Positions 38,001 through 51,095 are shown, counted from the first letter of the stretch. The stretch is DNA of 64,000 nt from Trichinella spiralis (GCA_000181795.3 CM012953.1:9049083-9113082), one strand, 5' to 3'. Made by a program: numbers and translations. The notes: generated by a model from the sequence alone, not told the origin.

Positions 38001-40772
38001 TAACGAATTCAAATAAATTCAGTTTTCAATTTTTAATGATAACCCAACATATGATTTATTACTTATAATTTCAGCTATATTTAATGAATCTTCAAATGAA
38101 CGATATGAATGATAATAAAATTTTCTCACTTTTGACATATCATTTATGAATGAAATTACTGTTGTATTCATCGCTTCTATCGTTAGTCGTATAGTTTTTG
38201 GATCTGGTTTCGAAGCTACGCTCATAAAAGCTTTGAATAATGCACCTTCCTTAAAATACAATTTAGCACTAGTTACTTTATTGTGAACTTTTTTTTTACA
38301 TATGAAGCATTCCATTGATCATCTATTGCATTTATGAAGTCCATTTGTTCCTTCGCTTCACCAAGCGTGCCTTGAGATATTTGACAATGCGCTATTTCTA
38401 ATAAAATACACTGTATGAAATTTTATAAAATATGAGATCACAACAGTTTAATTAATTAAAAATTTAAACTAGTATGATACACTACAACAAATATAATTAA
38501 TCATAGTTTCATTTCTTCAATTGCTACCTTTGAAGCAACAGAGAGTTTCTTCGTCCATCTTGGAAGCCTTTTGGAATACGTCTAAAGCGCTTTCATACAA
38601 TCCACTCATGCGTAATACTTCTCCTATGGCTACCATTGCTGCAAAATTTTTAGGATGCTTTTTAAGTTCTAACTCCAAATATGATTTCGCCTTTTTAAGA
38701 ATGGCTCCATTCCTTCCACACTTAAATTTGAAATCAAGTTATAAGTTATAAAAGTTTGAAATTTAAGAAAACAACTTACTATTCTACAATAAATTAAAGT
38801 CCATTGAATCCAACTAAGTTTTCCCTCAAATGCAGTTATTTTATCATGTTCTAACAATTCACTAAACTGATTAGCTGCCTGAAAAACGAATTAGTTATAT
38901 ATATATGTTATATACAAAACCATTTATATATAAAACAGCATATTTTGTGAAACAAAATGTTAAATTCCATTTTTATAATTGTTTTACACTTTTCCAGAGT
39001 TTTTAGACTAACTTTCTTAAATCTTACTTCATTATAATAACCTTCATATACAATAAGTAGCAAAATTTCCATTTCTTCCATTGTTATATCATCACTTGCG
39101 ACATTTTTTCCCCTGCAGCAGAAATAATCATATTTAAAAAATAAATGTAATAATTCATGTTAATTCTTACATTTTCACTTCTTTAAAACAATTCTTCCAT
39201 TCTTTTTTTATAAAATACAGTTCTGCCTTTTCAATATGAGCTGGAAAAAATGTCGGCATAATTTCCAATATGCTATCATAAATAGAGATCGCTTCGTCAT
39301 ATTTTCTTTCTAATTTAGCACATTCAGCTAATCCCATTGCCGATTGAGGATTTTGATAATCGCATTCTGATAATCTTTAAAAAATATTTTATTTATTTAA
39401 AGAAAAATAACAACAATAATAATAGCAATATAACGAACTGATTGCTTTGTTGAAAACACTGATGAGCTGCACTAACATCTTTGTTCAGTGCTAACAACGA
39501 CCAACCTTTTAATAAGTACACCTGAAAAATATTGAAAGTATAATAAATATACTGTTATTTTTTGTATGAATTGTTGATTTTTATTAACATTACGTTAGGA
39601 TTTCATCTGGGGACACATAATGTTGATTAGTGTGCGGAAAAAATTCATCTCAAATGAGAATAATGCCTTCTCTTTTATTAATTTAAAATTTTAAAACTCT
39701 ACGTAATTATTTATAAAATTTTTCTTTACCGAACAAATCGTTACAAGTTAATCATATTAAAAATTTATGGACAGTAATTAAAAATAATTAATTTTTTAAA
39801 GTTACCCTCTTATAACTTTAATTAAACTTTACTTGATGAACTATATATATTGTACCTTTGATGATAAGAAAGAATTTTGAATCAGATCTTCAACAATTTC
39901 TATGGAAGTTTTCGGATCTTCATTAAAAAAATAAAATGCTGCAGCAGAATACATTTCCTATATGCACAAACATATAAGCAAATGAAGAATACAACACATA
40001 CAAATAAAATTTAATTGCTTTACTTCATTCTTTGCTTTTGTTTTCAGTGATTCTAATTTTGCTTCGTAATATTCGAGAGAATTTACATCTGAAATTTATA
40101 TACTGATTGATTATTGCAATCGCCATTTCTTCCTTCAGTAGTAACATTATTATTCCAAGTAGCATATTTTTAATGAAATTATAAAACAGAGTTTTAATAT
40201 TTGTTCAGAATCTACAGTGTAGTACAAATGATAATTTCAATAATCAACAATTTTCAATTTGCAGCAGATTTTTTGTTTAATTCAAAATAAAATTATTTTT
40301 CAATAGTTATAATGGAATATTATATATTGTAAATGTTTTAAAAGTAAATGTAAAAATAAATAGTTAAAATGCAGAAAACTTATGCAGCATAATGTCTACC
40401 TCTTATGTCACAAGCTTTGTGTGCTTCCAACAAGCCCAACAATGCTCCAACGTGGACATTTGATTTTTGTATAACTTTTTCAAATTCTTTTATTGCCTCA
40501 GAATTTCTACCTGAAAAAATCTAATTTTAAATGGACCTGAAACTTTTGCTCATTTAAATCTGGTGACCTTTTCGCACATAGCAAATTCCCAAAAGAAAAC
40601 GATAATGCTCATCTTGCAAAGCGGTTTCAAGGTAGTTTTGAATCTTCCCGATCGCTTGTTCAATTCTTTTTGTTCGAATATAATAAAATATTTCTGCCTA
40701 AAAGATCCAACGTATAAAATAAAAATGAAAAGAGGATCATAAATTTCTTACTTGAAAATACAGCTGTTCCAT
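32100..40772 (-). CDS. TTC21B: Intraflagellar transport TPR protein IFT139 / TTC21B-like
   Basis: Long - strand gene of more than twenty short exons, from ATG 40772 (MEQLYFQ, then [20 protein letters not shown] at about 40698-40575) to a TGA ending at 32100. Almost every exon encodes tetratricopeptide repeats, for example [18 protein letters not shown] (about 40420-40480), [20 protein letters not shown] (about 39260-39310), [19 protein letters not shown] (about 38600-38670), [19 protein letters not shown] (about 34330-34390), and the near-terminal [20 protein letters not shown] (about 33240-33300), which is a signature of this family. It ends [19 protein letters not shown]...[10 protein letters not shown]. 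Known role: retrograde transport in IFT complex A, at cilium base and axoneme. In a nematode this implies ciliated sensory neurons. TTC21A-type paralogs cannot be fully excluded. Exon borders in 35.1-38 kb are less certain. Confidence 0.9.
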
Positions 40773-42689
40773 AGTTGTTGCTTACCATTGATTCTCTGTT
40801 GCTAGGATACAGGCATGCTGTACTTGCATTTAATTATTAACACATACATGTGATATGGTAAATACAAATGAAAAAAGATATTTGAAATCATAAATTTGCA
40901 CTACAATATGACAAAAATTTAATATTGCTGTTCAACTGAATGTAACAAATAAATTGTACAAGAAAATTGGTGATTCACGGACATATAAAAATGTGCGAAA
41001 ATTTTAATTGTAACAAATTTTTAAAGAAAATAAAAAAATTCATATAGATAAATATATTCACGGGAAAATGCCATTTTCGACAAAATGAAATTCACATTGA
41101 ATTACCTTTCGACAACAATTCGAATAGTTTTTCAAACATGGAAAAATTTATTCAAAGCTGAAATCAGATACAGTTTTTATTTTGGTCCTTTATTCAACAA
41201 GAAAACGAAAGCTTTAAACTGTACATAATGTAGATTTATCAAAAATGCTTATTATTGTTAACCATAGCAGTTTATAGATTTAACATTTAAATAATACTAA
41301 TAAAATACATCTATCATTGACATAGATATAAAATGGGCTGCTCGATATTTAATAATAATTTTTAGGAATTTTTTAAAAACTACGTTCATAAATACCCTTC
41401 AGTACAAGTTTGTTATTACTATTCTTACTGAACACAAATTATTTAACATTTTAAATAAATATTTAAACAATATGAGATTAATGTTTAAAATTTTTAATCA
41501 AAAATAAGAATGTAATGTTGTGAATAATTAATGATTCCCAGTTATTTCTAAATTCAACTCTTATAAGTGTTATTTATTTAAAATGAAAAAATATACTTCA
41601 ACAAAGTTTGATATAAATAATCAATTTTGCCGTGCAGTACATGCCTAAGCAGCACATTGTACCATTTTACACCAAAAAAAATTTGCCACTTTCATTTTAC
41701 CGGATAGCCTATATTTATGAAACTATTTTGATTTTTTCAATGATCGTATGAGAAGATCTATATTCTTTTCTTTTCCTTCAGATATTATGATTAATTATTC
41801 ATAAAACTTTATTTCACCTGTAAAATTAAAAATGAAACAATTCTTTAAACTATACATTTTTAATATAATCATGATTATTCATCATTTGAAAGTAAGCAAT
41901 ATTTGAGCAACTAATTTGAAAATATTGCATTTTTGTGTTTATAAAAATGAGACTAAATAAAAATTGTTACAATCACTTTTGAAATATATTTCAAAATAGT
42001 TATTTTTAATGAACATATAAATAATTGAAAACCATACTTTTTATTGATTCGCTTGAATTTTCAATGTTTCATAATTCATGCATTTTACCTTTGAATAAAA
42101 ATGAAAAATATGATATATTTCATTCGAGAAGAAAAGGAAGAATAATAATTTCAGTAAAGAGATGATTTATGATGGAAAGTTAAGCTGAAAAATGAATAAA
42201 ACCAGCTAGCATAATATGATGATGCATAAAATGCTTGCTTAATTATATGTCAACATTAGCTTACTTACAACGGTAAGCGAGATAGAAAGAAAGAAAGAGA
42301 GGGATGGAGTGTCAGGTGACGTTGCATTTGCAAACTCAGGCTGCTTGCTTGTGCTTGGTTGTTTCATTAGAGAAAATTCTACTCTCAACATATTCCAAAT
42401 CAAAAAGATTTCAACAATTTGACAAGATGATCGAAGATAATCATTTGCGGTGGATTAGCTGGAACATTTATGCATAATTAGGTTAGTAGACAGAAGCAGA
42501 AATCGATTAAACAAGTGAATTGACACTGAATCACTAAATGTTAACAACCGCTGTTTTAAATCGCCATCTGATCAGATTTATTCTTGACAAAGAAGCTGAA
42601 GCAGACCAAAATTTCCACTGATGATTTTCTTGACACCTCCTCAAATTTTCTGCACATGCTACTTCACCAAACTAAAACTAGACAGTTAA
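40773..42689. other. Intergenic region between IFT139 and a divergent GPCR gene
   Basis: About 1.9 kb of AT-rich DNA between two head-to-head genes (IFT139 on -, GPCR on +). No further coding sequence is supported. A purine-rich AGAAAG run lies at about 42285-42305. Promoters of both genes must lie here, and I see no X-box (RFX site) that I would defend. Confidence 0.4.
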
Positions 42690-43798
42690 ATGGCCTACGG
42701 TGGACGTTTCGCTGTTTGTCAGTGTGAAAAAAATTCTTCAGTTATTGTATCCAATTATACTGCACTTTACGATGAAGAGCATATCACAAGTTACGGTTTT
42801 CTTTCCGCAGGTAGTTCTTTGATGGTTTCTGTTGCATTAGTTTGTCTGTTCATGGAAATATACGTTCTCAAGCTTGCCTTAGCTAACCAAATGTGGCGAA
42901 ATAACTTCTTCCTCATGTGGTTCATAAGTCAGGGTTTAGTCGAATGCATCACAATTCTCATCCATGTATACAGTGCAGTGATAACGTTAGTTCCAAATCT
43001 GTTCAATTGCAATATCTCGATATTTTTCGGTATATCCGTCGAAACCGCCTACCACATCAGCTTGCCACATTATGTTGCCTTGGCACTTGTACGCTATTTG
43101 TCCATAAGAAATCCAATGCAATTTACAAAATACATTAAAACAACCGTCTTTCAAATTGGGCTGCTGTGGATTTTCAGCATTGCATTGGCGGCGTTGATTT
43201 TACACAATCAAGGCAATTGGATTTATTTTCACCCTTTGCAAGGCAAATGGAGCTTAGCATGTGCCCGTCTGTACAACTCATCGTGGAATTTGTATTGGGG
43301 TATGTTTTGCGTGAGTTGCACATCAATTGCACTGCTCCTCTACTTGCTTTGCTTGTGCAAGCTGAAGCAGCAACGTCACCAACACCGCGGTTCGTTCAGC
43401 TACAAAAGAAACAGCTGGCCGTGCAATAAAAAAGCTGAAAAAAATCTAATCGCCATCAGTTTGACAATGACCATTGTTTTACTGTTGGAAAATGGCTTCT
43501 GGCGCCTGTGCCTGCAAGAGAATGGGTTCCACAACCGTCTGGTGAGCTTCAGTGTCAGTTTTGCCACCTTGCTGCGTTGTTGCTCCACGCCGACATTGAT
43601 CCTCATCGTTAGCAGTGAATTATCATCACACAGCGTGTTCACATCTTGCTTAAGAAGGTAAGCATTGTATTGACAATTAATTAATTGATTGCGAGTAATT
43701 GTTCTTTTTTTTTGTTCTTATTTTTGATTATCATATGTCATTTATTTTATCACAGAAATCCTCCTCAACAAGAACGGATGGTGAATAATAGTAGCTGA
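42690..43798 (+). CDS. Orphan seven-transmembrane GPCR, second copy-type in the window
   Basis: Exon 1 is 42690-43657 and a small exon 2 is 43756-43798 (join AG|A; donor GTAAGC, acceptor ATCACAG). About 336 residues end in RRNPPQQERMVNNSS. If the intron is retained, the frame stops after LRR. Seven hydrophobic segments are visible. The N-terminus carries N-glycosylation sites (NSS, NYT). TM1 is near SAGSSLMVSVALVCLFMEIY, TM3 near VETAYHISLPHYVALALV, and the motif VRYLSIRNP sits where class-A receptors carry DRY and the following loop. TM6 follows a basic loop (NKKAEKNLIAISLTMTIVLL), and TM7 contains CCSTPTLILIVSS, comparable to NPxxY. Ligand unknown; a neuropeptide or chemoreceptor role is possible. 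It shares little sequence with the GPCR at 9295-10489. Confidence 0.78.
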
Positions 43799-45126
43799 AT
43801 GGATTGCAAGTTCAGTTTGTTCATTTTTTGTTTCCACAAAGCAATATGCAAATGTTGTGAACGTTGAAATAAAGCAAACCGGCCACATGAATAATAGAAT
43901 ACAAGTGCGATTTGTTTTCACTTCTCCATTGACCGGCTGATTGAAGCTTCAAGAACTATATTAATTCTTGTCTGCTAACAGTGGTAATCACAGTGTGGTA
44001 TAAAGATCGTTTAATAGCGTTTGCACATTTCATTGCACGGCTCTAGCTTTGTCTTTATTAAATTGCACTTTGTTGCAAAGCGTTACTTTTGAATGAATCG
44101 ATCAATTTCCGTTAGACAATTTCCGTCAAGCATGTAAATAAGCAACACTAACAACAATCACTGTCGGATAGTAAACACAAACTGTGCATCGTAAATTCTG
44201 AAATATCCTCTAATCAAACAATTCTCTATTTATTCAACTTTATCAATCTTAATAACAAATCTGTTTGTGATTGCTTTTGCAAATTGAAATTTATAAAAAT
44301 GATTTTATTTATTTCATTGTCCATAGTTTTCATGCAACAGCATCTGCACCGTATATATATAAATATAATTTTTTTGTTTCTGATGTTCATTTTAGTTTGC
44401 ATAATTGCATAATTATTAATACTGGTTGGACTACACATTAGACGAAGATGTTCGTGAGCATTTTCAAACATAAAATATCCCAAAGATCGAATGAGCATTC
44501 AGTTGGTGCCAACTACTACTGGTCATTTGAATTCGAAGTTTGCCATTCAATTATCAACAACAATCCACAAACACTTATCTAATCATGACGTCAAAAGAAT
44601 CCTTTGCTGTCATTTTAACTTCAGATTATAATTTTTTCTTTAAATTTAAATAAAAAGAAATTAATCTTCCCAATAATATTCAAAAAACATAATTATATAA
44701 GTTGTACCTATTTTTTCATTCATCTTCCATTCCGATCAGTGAACAATAATTTCAACAGAATTTACTGTTTAATTATATTAAAAACATTGATTGAATAATT
44801 TGAATTATAATAATTGAAAACTGAAAATCACAATTCTAATGACTTCACTTTCAAATTGCATTAAAAATTATTCGCGTGTGAAGAACATTCGCGAATTTTA
44901 TTTATAACATATGCATACGTTTGACTGTTTGAGCACAAATAAAGCACTTTTCTTTATAGAAACTAACAAATAAAATTGAAATAAAGCAAAGCAAAGCAAA
45001 ATAATTTCTCTTCTTTTCTTTCCTTCCCTTTATGCAATAACAATACTGCCGAAATTATTAAAAGCAGCAACATACATACAGATACTTGCTGAATCAAAGA
45101 AAACATTATTAAAATTAGCCATTTTT
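43799..45126. other. Noncoding region downstream of the GPCR and of the PP2C gene
   Basis: About 1.3 kb between two convergent genes. Nothing recognised beyond simple-sequence stretches such as AAAGC repeats near 44985-45000. Confidence 0.45.
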
Positions 45127-47086
45127 CTAGTAGCTAATTTTGACAGTACGTAAACTATCCGCTAATTCTTCTCGTTCAAGCAAATAAACAATTATTAACG
45201 TAACATTATCACTGCTTCCACCTTCAGTAATTGAGTAGTTTAATAAGTAATCAGCCAAATCCTCTCCTAAAAGTAAATTTGTTTAAGCCTATTATCACAC
45301 GCAATTCATTGAAATTCAATTCATCAATACAAATTTTTAATTTCAGACTTATAATTTATAAGAAATTTTTTAAAAACATTTTTTACAATTACAACATTTA
45401 TGTAAATAATTAATAATTCAAATAAAACAAATACGCAATTTAATTAATTCACACTGAGAAACTACTACATTATACAAATTGGAAGCCGAATCAGAAGTAT
45501 TATGGAATATAGATTTATTTAAATTAACTGCACATCACTTGAAATAAATTATCTGTTCAATAATTAGATGCACTTACCCTTATCACGTCGTTCTGCATAA
45601 AATGAGATAACTAATTCACGACATTTGCAAATGTCCATCCCATCCCAAAAACCGTCACTTGCCATAACCAAAAGTGACTGCGATGAGCATCGGGCAAAAC
45701 GTACATACTGTGGCAGTGACAAAAGTGGTGGTTTCAGATGATAATCACCTTTGAGCATAAGAATATTAATTTTATGAAAAAAAAACATTAACTTTTTTAT
45801 TTAAAAAAATACCAAAGCTTCGAGTTACATTGATCCATCCATTGACACGAGATTCTCCTTGAACTTCAATTATTGCTCCGCCATTATCTTTGATTAACCG
45901 CCATTCATCCTAAGCCATTATGTTTAAATAAAATGTAAATCTTTTTCCATTAATAAATATTTGATTACCATATTTGAGGGTGAATGTTTGTGATTCAGCA
46001 GTTTCATTTCACCAAACCTATCTAGCATTGCAACCATAGAATCCCCAAGCCAAGATATGTGTATCGATTCATTATCAACAACACAAGCAAGGCAAGTTGT
46101 ACCAGATTTGATATTCTTAAGAAAGTAAAGATTTTACGCATCCACTATTGTGTCATTCAAAAGTGTGATCATGTACTTCACGATGGCATTTTGCCAATAA
46201 ATTCCGCTCAGTACGTTCGTAAGCTTCCAACGTACTTTCCCGTAAATTACTTGGGAAATTGGCAGAGTTGCACAAATTGTAAGCTAAATGTTTTGAAACA
46301 TACAAAGCACACTCCGGACCACCGTGACCATCAAATATAGCAAAAAGTGAAATGGCAGAATTCAACTAAATTTACGATAAAGTTAGCAATAAATACATGA
46401 CAACTTGAAATCATTCCATGAAATTAAACGCAAACTTCATCAATACTAATTGTATCATTAATAAGGTATACACTTAAAAATATATAATCATATTATACCA
46501 AGGACTGCTTTTCAGGAATTTGTAAAAGACGAAAATCTGAAACAATGCAAAAACGATCTTCCATTTTTCGACGCCTGTTTCGTACACTCAGAACAGAATA
46601 TGATGGAATCTGGCCGACTAACTCCATCGACGAATGGGCGTGTACAATATCTTTGAAAAATGTTTGGCAAAATGAAACCAGTTCATTAACGGCCAATCTA
46701 TTTAATGTGCTCGATTGAATAAACTTTTCTTCAGATTCGAAATTTTCTACCATTGAACCAACTTCATCCTCATCACCACAGCTCGACAACAAGACGTTGC
46801 AAATATGGGAGTGAAATGCTTTCGAAGAAAGCCACAAGGCATCACAATTGTTAAACCCACTAAATAATTCACATTGGAACAACGAAACGTCTAATTATAA
46901 ATAAATCACTTACTGTTGCGTGAGAAATTCAACGTTTCTTGCAATCACTTCTGCAGGTATTTCTTCCATTGTAACTTTGTCTTTTGTGTCAACTCTTGGA
47001 TGAACACCGTCAGGCACTGAAGTGTCGGACTGCGAGTCGAAGTCATCCAAAAGTTTTTGCAACTTCACTGAAAACGCCTCACTCAT
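45127..47086 (-). CDS. PP2C-type Ser/Thr phosphatase, PPM1F/FEM-2-like
   Basis: Starts at ATG 47086 (MSEAFSVKLQKLLDDFDSQS). Exons: 47086 to about 46913, 46859 to about 46499, 46365-46177, 46115-45969, about 45910-45815, about 45750-45590, and about 45268-45127. They give roughly 390 residues. A ~150-residue N-terminal region without obvious catalytic motifs precedes the PP2C core. Motifs in order: RNRRRKMEDRF (motif 1), FAIFDGHGGPECA (metal-binding Asp and Gly, motif 2), SGTTCLACVV, ISWLGDSMVAMLDRFGEM, LLNHKHSP, VTRSFGDYHLKPP, LVMASDGFWDG (metal Asp), and EGGSSDNVTLIIVYL (metal Asp). This set makes an active Mn/Mg phosphatase likely. The N-terminal extension plus RRKMEDR is the pattern of PPM1E/PPM1F and of the C. 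elegans sex-determination phosphatase FEM-2. The orthology is an inference. The exon-2 acceptor is ATTATTTAG|TGGG. Confidence 0.9.
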
Positions 47087-48329
47087 ATCTTGTATTTAAA
47101 TTTCCACTAAAACTTTAACATATACATAACTAGTCAGCAAACAGGAAATTGAAATGAAAAGTTAAGTTCTGTTTTGAATAATCATATTTAATACTGTGCA
47201 AATAGAAAAACAGTACAAACTTTAAATCAAATTGTACAATAAGGAAGTTTTGACTACAAAAATCATTTAACTATAATTAGAAACATTTTTCGAGAAGATA
47301 GCCACTTTCCGATAGATGCCCTTGTAGATGAAAAGCATAACAATCAATCAAAATGTACAACAATGATAACCACTGAAATTTTATGAGTGAAATTTAAATA
47401 CATTTAAAATTCAAATGAAACAGATTTTCAGTTTTACCATATATGTGCATATTAATGAAAAAGTCACCTTTTAAGTTATTTTTAAGACAAACTTTCAAAG
47501 AAGATAAAAAACAAAACTTCACCTTTAACATGTTATTTAGAACAACATGATAATTGATTTTTAAGTCTAAAGTTTTAATGTATTTGAAATATTTTAAAAT
47601 TTATTTTATTTTACAGTTCAAATACATACATTGAATCTATGTTTACATAAAAAACAAAATAAGCAATTGAACAAAGTAACTATAAGGTACTTTGAATCAA
47701 GTAATACTGTATTATACAGTATCGCATTGGTTTGAGGGCATCAGTGGATCTTTCCAGGTAATTTGATTATTTCACCTGAAAGTTTTTATCAGTTCAGTAG
47801 TACTTTAAATTTTTATTAGTTTATACATTAGATTATATTTTTTTAATTTATCTGTAGTATTGCAAGTATATAATTTTAAATCCGAGAAAGCTTGTTTCTT
47901 TATGAGTAAAATAAGAATGAAAAACACGAATATATATTTTTTTTATTTGTACAGATTGATGTTATAAATGAAGAGAATATTGTAATGTTTTTAATTGCAA
48001 TATTTTTGCATAATTTGTTACTTGTTATTGACAGCATTTACGCTGGGCTATAATTGCTTTAGAAATAAATTGCTATATATTACAGCTTAATTCTATTTTT
48101 TTTCATATACATTCTCTTTTATTTGGCGTGTTCTTGTTTGTCGTTCATCCTTTTCAAGAAGCTTACATTACTTTTTATAATGAACTAATGATATGTTGGT
48201 ACAAAGTGATTGGAATTTTCCAGTCCGCTGATAATAACATTTTCTAGTTATGAATTAATGAAATTTAAATAGAATGAATAATATTATTTTATAAAATTAT
48301 TGTTTCAGATTTTAACGGCGACGGATCAA
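47087..48329. other. Intergenic region between head-to-head PP2C and TMEM106 genes
   Basis: AT-rich. A TTTCAG acceptor at 48303-48308 precedes the TMEM106 start codon by about 20 bases, which suggests a 5' UTR intron or a trans-splice site. No other gene is recognised. Confidence 0.4.
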
Positions 48330-49414
48330 ATGGAAATGGGCGACAAAATACCGATAGTTAGAGATGAACAACCGAATACCTCTGATGCAATTATTGAAGC
48401 AGATCAGTCTTTTTATTATGAAGAATTTATGGAAGGAAGCGTACCGTGTCCATCCTGTGATGGTGCAGGTAGAATACCAAAAGGTATTATTTATATATAA
48501 ATATATACGTATATGTATATATATGTGCATGTTCGGAAATTCTTTTAGAACAAGAGAAACAGCTTGTTGCACTGATTCCTCTTACTGATAAACGCTTGAA
48601 GCCTCGCAGGACGTTAGTAATTGTTTTTTCTTTTAGAAATTTTGTCTATATTTGAGCATTTTATATAATCATTTTTATGAGCATTTTGAAAAATGAAATA
48701 TTTTAGGACTCTTTGGGTACTGTCAGCTGTATCTGCTAGTTTACTGACTTGGGCTTTGTGTATTTTTTTTCTTATTCCCCGATCTATTGTTGTATCAAGT
48801 GATGATTCTTCCATTGTACCATACGCTGCCTACGTAAATGAAAGTCAGCCAACGGTTAAGCTTAGTTTCTTGGTAAACTGAATTAAAATTTTTTTTTAAT
48901 ATTTATGTATACTTATTCATTTATTTTGTTATAGAAATATTTAAATGTCACCAACTTCAACTTTGTCACTATTTCCGTTGTCAATGCATCGATGGTCTCG
49001 ATTTATATTTTGGATTCACGTCGGGTAGTTGGACAGACGACAAATTTGACACATGTTATTGTACCGTTGAGATCAACACGAACAATAGTGTTTAATACCA
49101 CTATTACGTTTGATTCGGAATTGTTGGTGTATGTATAATTTAAAGTTTTATTAAATGTTTGTATTTATTATTTAATATAAATATTTATTTATTTTATTTT
49201 ATTTTAGGAAGTACTGTACGTTTATTAAAATCATTTTTATGCAGTTTGAGTAAGTTTTTAATGGAATCATATTATCAACCTATGACTTTTTATTTTTAAT
49301 TTTAGTGTTACAATTACTAGTAATTATTTGGGTCACAGTGAACAGACGAGTGTCAGTAATAATCAGCAATTGTACTGTTCGAATCAAATACCAGATGATA
49401 TTTATGCTAAGTGA
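48330..49414 (+). CDS. TMEM106-family type II lysosomal membrane protein
   Basis: Exons 48330-48484, 48549-48612, 48707-48872, 48935-49128, 49208-49249 and 49306-49414 join with consistent phases to about 240 residues. A cytosolic N-terminus carries the family motif VPCPSCDGAGRIPKEQEKQL followed by LIPLTDKRLKPRRT. Then one membrane span (LWVLSAVSASLLTWALCIFF), and a lumenal LEA-2-like beta domain with N-glycosylation sites (NVT, NAS, NLT, NTT). It ends with VTITSNYLGHSEQTSVSN and a conserved Cys. TMEM106B works in endolysosome size and trafficking in vertebrates. Here the gene cannot be assigned to the A, B or C paralogs. A splice acceptor just before the start fits a 5' UTR exon or trans-splicing. 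It is head-to-head with the PP2C gene. Confidence 0.93.
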
Positions 49415-50544
49415 TATTGAAATTTATTGGTGCTTTTTTTCTATTGAATGAATGCATGAAAATCTTTATTATGCGATGATGAAATGTGATTCCATTGCCA
49501 TTTAAATTGGTTTTACTACATTAAAGTATAATATATTATTATGAACAAACGGTAATTTAAAATTTTCCATGCAAATCTCATTTGCATTTGAGTTCGCCAT
49601 GTGACACCAGTATCGTCGCATTCGGGGATAATTTCCTGAAAAAGACGAAGCCATCGGTGAAGCATCGCAATCAGCCAGCGCCTACTTTGTTCGATACCGC
49701 TGGTGCGGTGTCGTTGCTCACCTAGACTGCCCTTCCCTCCCCACTTCTTCGCCCTGATGGAGATTATAAAAAGTCGAAGGATGAGTTCGAGTGAGATCGT
49801 CACTGTACCGCAGAGTGGTGTAGAGAAGAGGGTCCGAGTTCGTTTAACCGAACATCGCCGTGGTCGAACTCTTAATCAACCGCCGTACAAACATATGGTT
49901 AATTTTGCCTGAGAGTCAGTAACGGTCTGTTCTCTGACACGTAACATACAGTTTCATTGTTTTATTTCATTATAATTTCACCGAAACATAACATAACACG
50001 AATTTGGTTTGGATAAGAAAAAATTATTATATTTACACTTCAGTTTAGTAAAAATATATTAAAAACTTAGAATTACAATTTTGCACGTATATTAAATTCA
50101 TGATGTTATGATTTGAATGAATTGCATGCAAAGTGAAAAATATGGAAAGAGTACCTTTTAATTTTGATATTCCTTGGTGACGAAGAAATCGATTGTCTGA
50201 TTGTCAAGTTAATCATTTCAAAGAAATGACAACTCTAATGGCTAAACTGAAATTATTGATTCTCAAGTTTGAAAAACTGTGTTTCAATTGGCGCGGCAAT
50301 TCAGTTGATCTACCTTATACGGTCAGATTCTCGTATTCTTCGGCTACTCGTTATTTCTGTTTGCGAAAACCGTTTTTCTGTAAAACCAAAATACAAAGTT
50401 GCAAAATCAGAGTACAGAGACACACGTAACCACAGTATAACCGGAGACAAAAGTGAAACACTTGTCAACATTAAGCGAACGCGAAAGATAAAAAAAGTAC
50501 GCTGTACTTCTGGCCAACTTATGACTTACGCGTTATATTGGTTG
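49415..50544. other. Noncoding and mobile-element-like DNA between TMEM106 and the BEL LTR
   Basis: About 49590-49960 is clearly GC-richer than the surroundings and contains no conserved domain. A 95-codon and a 69-codon open frame overlap it on opposite strands with no recognised family. It may be a fragment of an unrecognised element. 49960-50544 returns to AT-rich DNA. Confidence 0.4.
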
Positions 50545-51056
50545 TGTTGAGAAAATTTTTTAATTCTCCATGATCAAAACATTGTTTATTTGCGCAAAAA
50601 CAACGATGACGTAACGCAAGCTGCCATACTGCAGCTGGGTCAGCGTCCACGCTGTATACTTGCTACAACTATGGTGTCACAGCTGCTGACAACTCGTCAA
50701 AATGAAATGTCTCTGACAACCCGGCTGTTCAGATCAACGCATCCGCATAGACCAAGCGGTTGCGTAACCAACTCGGTTACCAAATCTCTCCTCGGAGATT
50801 TGGGCCACCAGATGCGAAGTCAGGTCAACCAACGTGTGTAAATGCGAGTGAGCAGGGAACACAAGAGAACATACGAGATGAAAGCTATCTACCCGAACGC
50901 CTGGCTGTTCCTTAGATGCTGCCTCATTACTTTTCTATGCCCCAACTGAATAAAATCGAATTCTACGGCATGCATTGTTTTTGGATTATCTATGAATAAC
51001 TCATACAGTCCACTCCTTAGTGATTTTCAAGTTCCATCCGAAAGGATTTTCCAACA
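50545..51056 (+). repeat. Probable BEL/Pao 5' LTR
   Basis: A ~512-bp block with imperfect inverted ends TGTTGAGAAAAT...ATTTTCCAACA, typical of BEL/Pao LTRs (TGTTG...CAACA). It is followed after six bases by a tRNA-like primer-binding site and then gag, which is the order expected of a retrotransposon 5' end. No matching 3' LTR was found in the window, so the left boundary depends only on the end motif. Confidence 0.6.
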
Positions 51057-51062
51057 TAGTTT

Positions 51063-51094
51063 TGGTCCTCTGAGCCGGATTTGAACCAGCGACC
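51063..51094 (+). promoter_or_regulatory. BEL/Pao primer-binding site matching the 3' end of a tRNA
   Basis: Starts TGGTCCTCTGAGCCGGATTT and continues to 51094. In reverse complement it reads as a complete T-stem and loop (GCTGG-TTCAAAT-CCGGC), a seven-base acceptor 3' strand, a discriminator A and CCA. The T-arm resembles eukaryotic tRNA-Tyr. The matching 5' acceptor strand (CCTCTGA) is not present upstream on the - strand, so this is not a complete tRNA gene. Match length (~32) exceeds the usual 11-18 bases. Confidence 0.7.
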
Positions 51095-51095
51095 C

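Noticed and set aside
40773-42689. Search for an RFX X-box as evidence of ciliary control of IFT139
   Set aside because: No convincing imperfect inverted repeat of the expected form was found by eye near the start codon.
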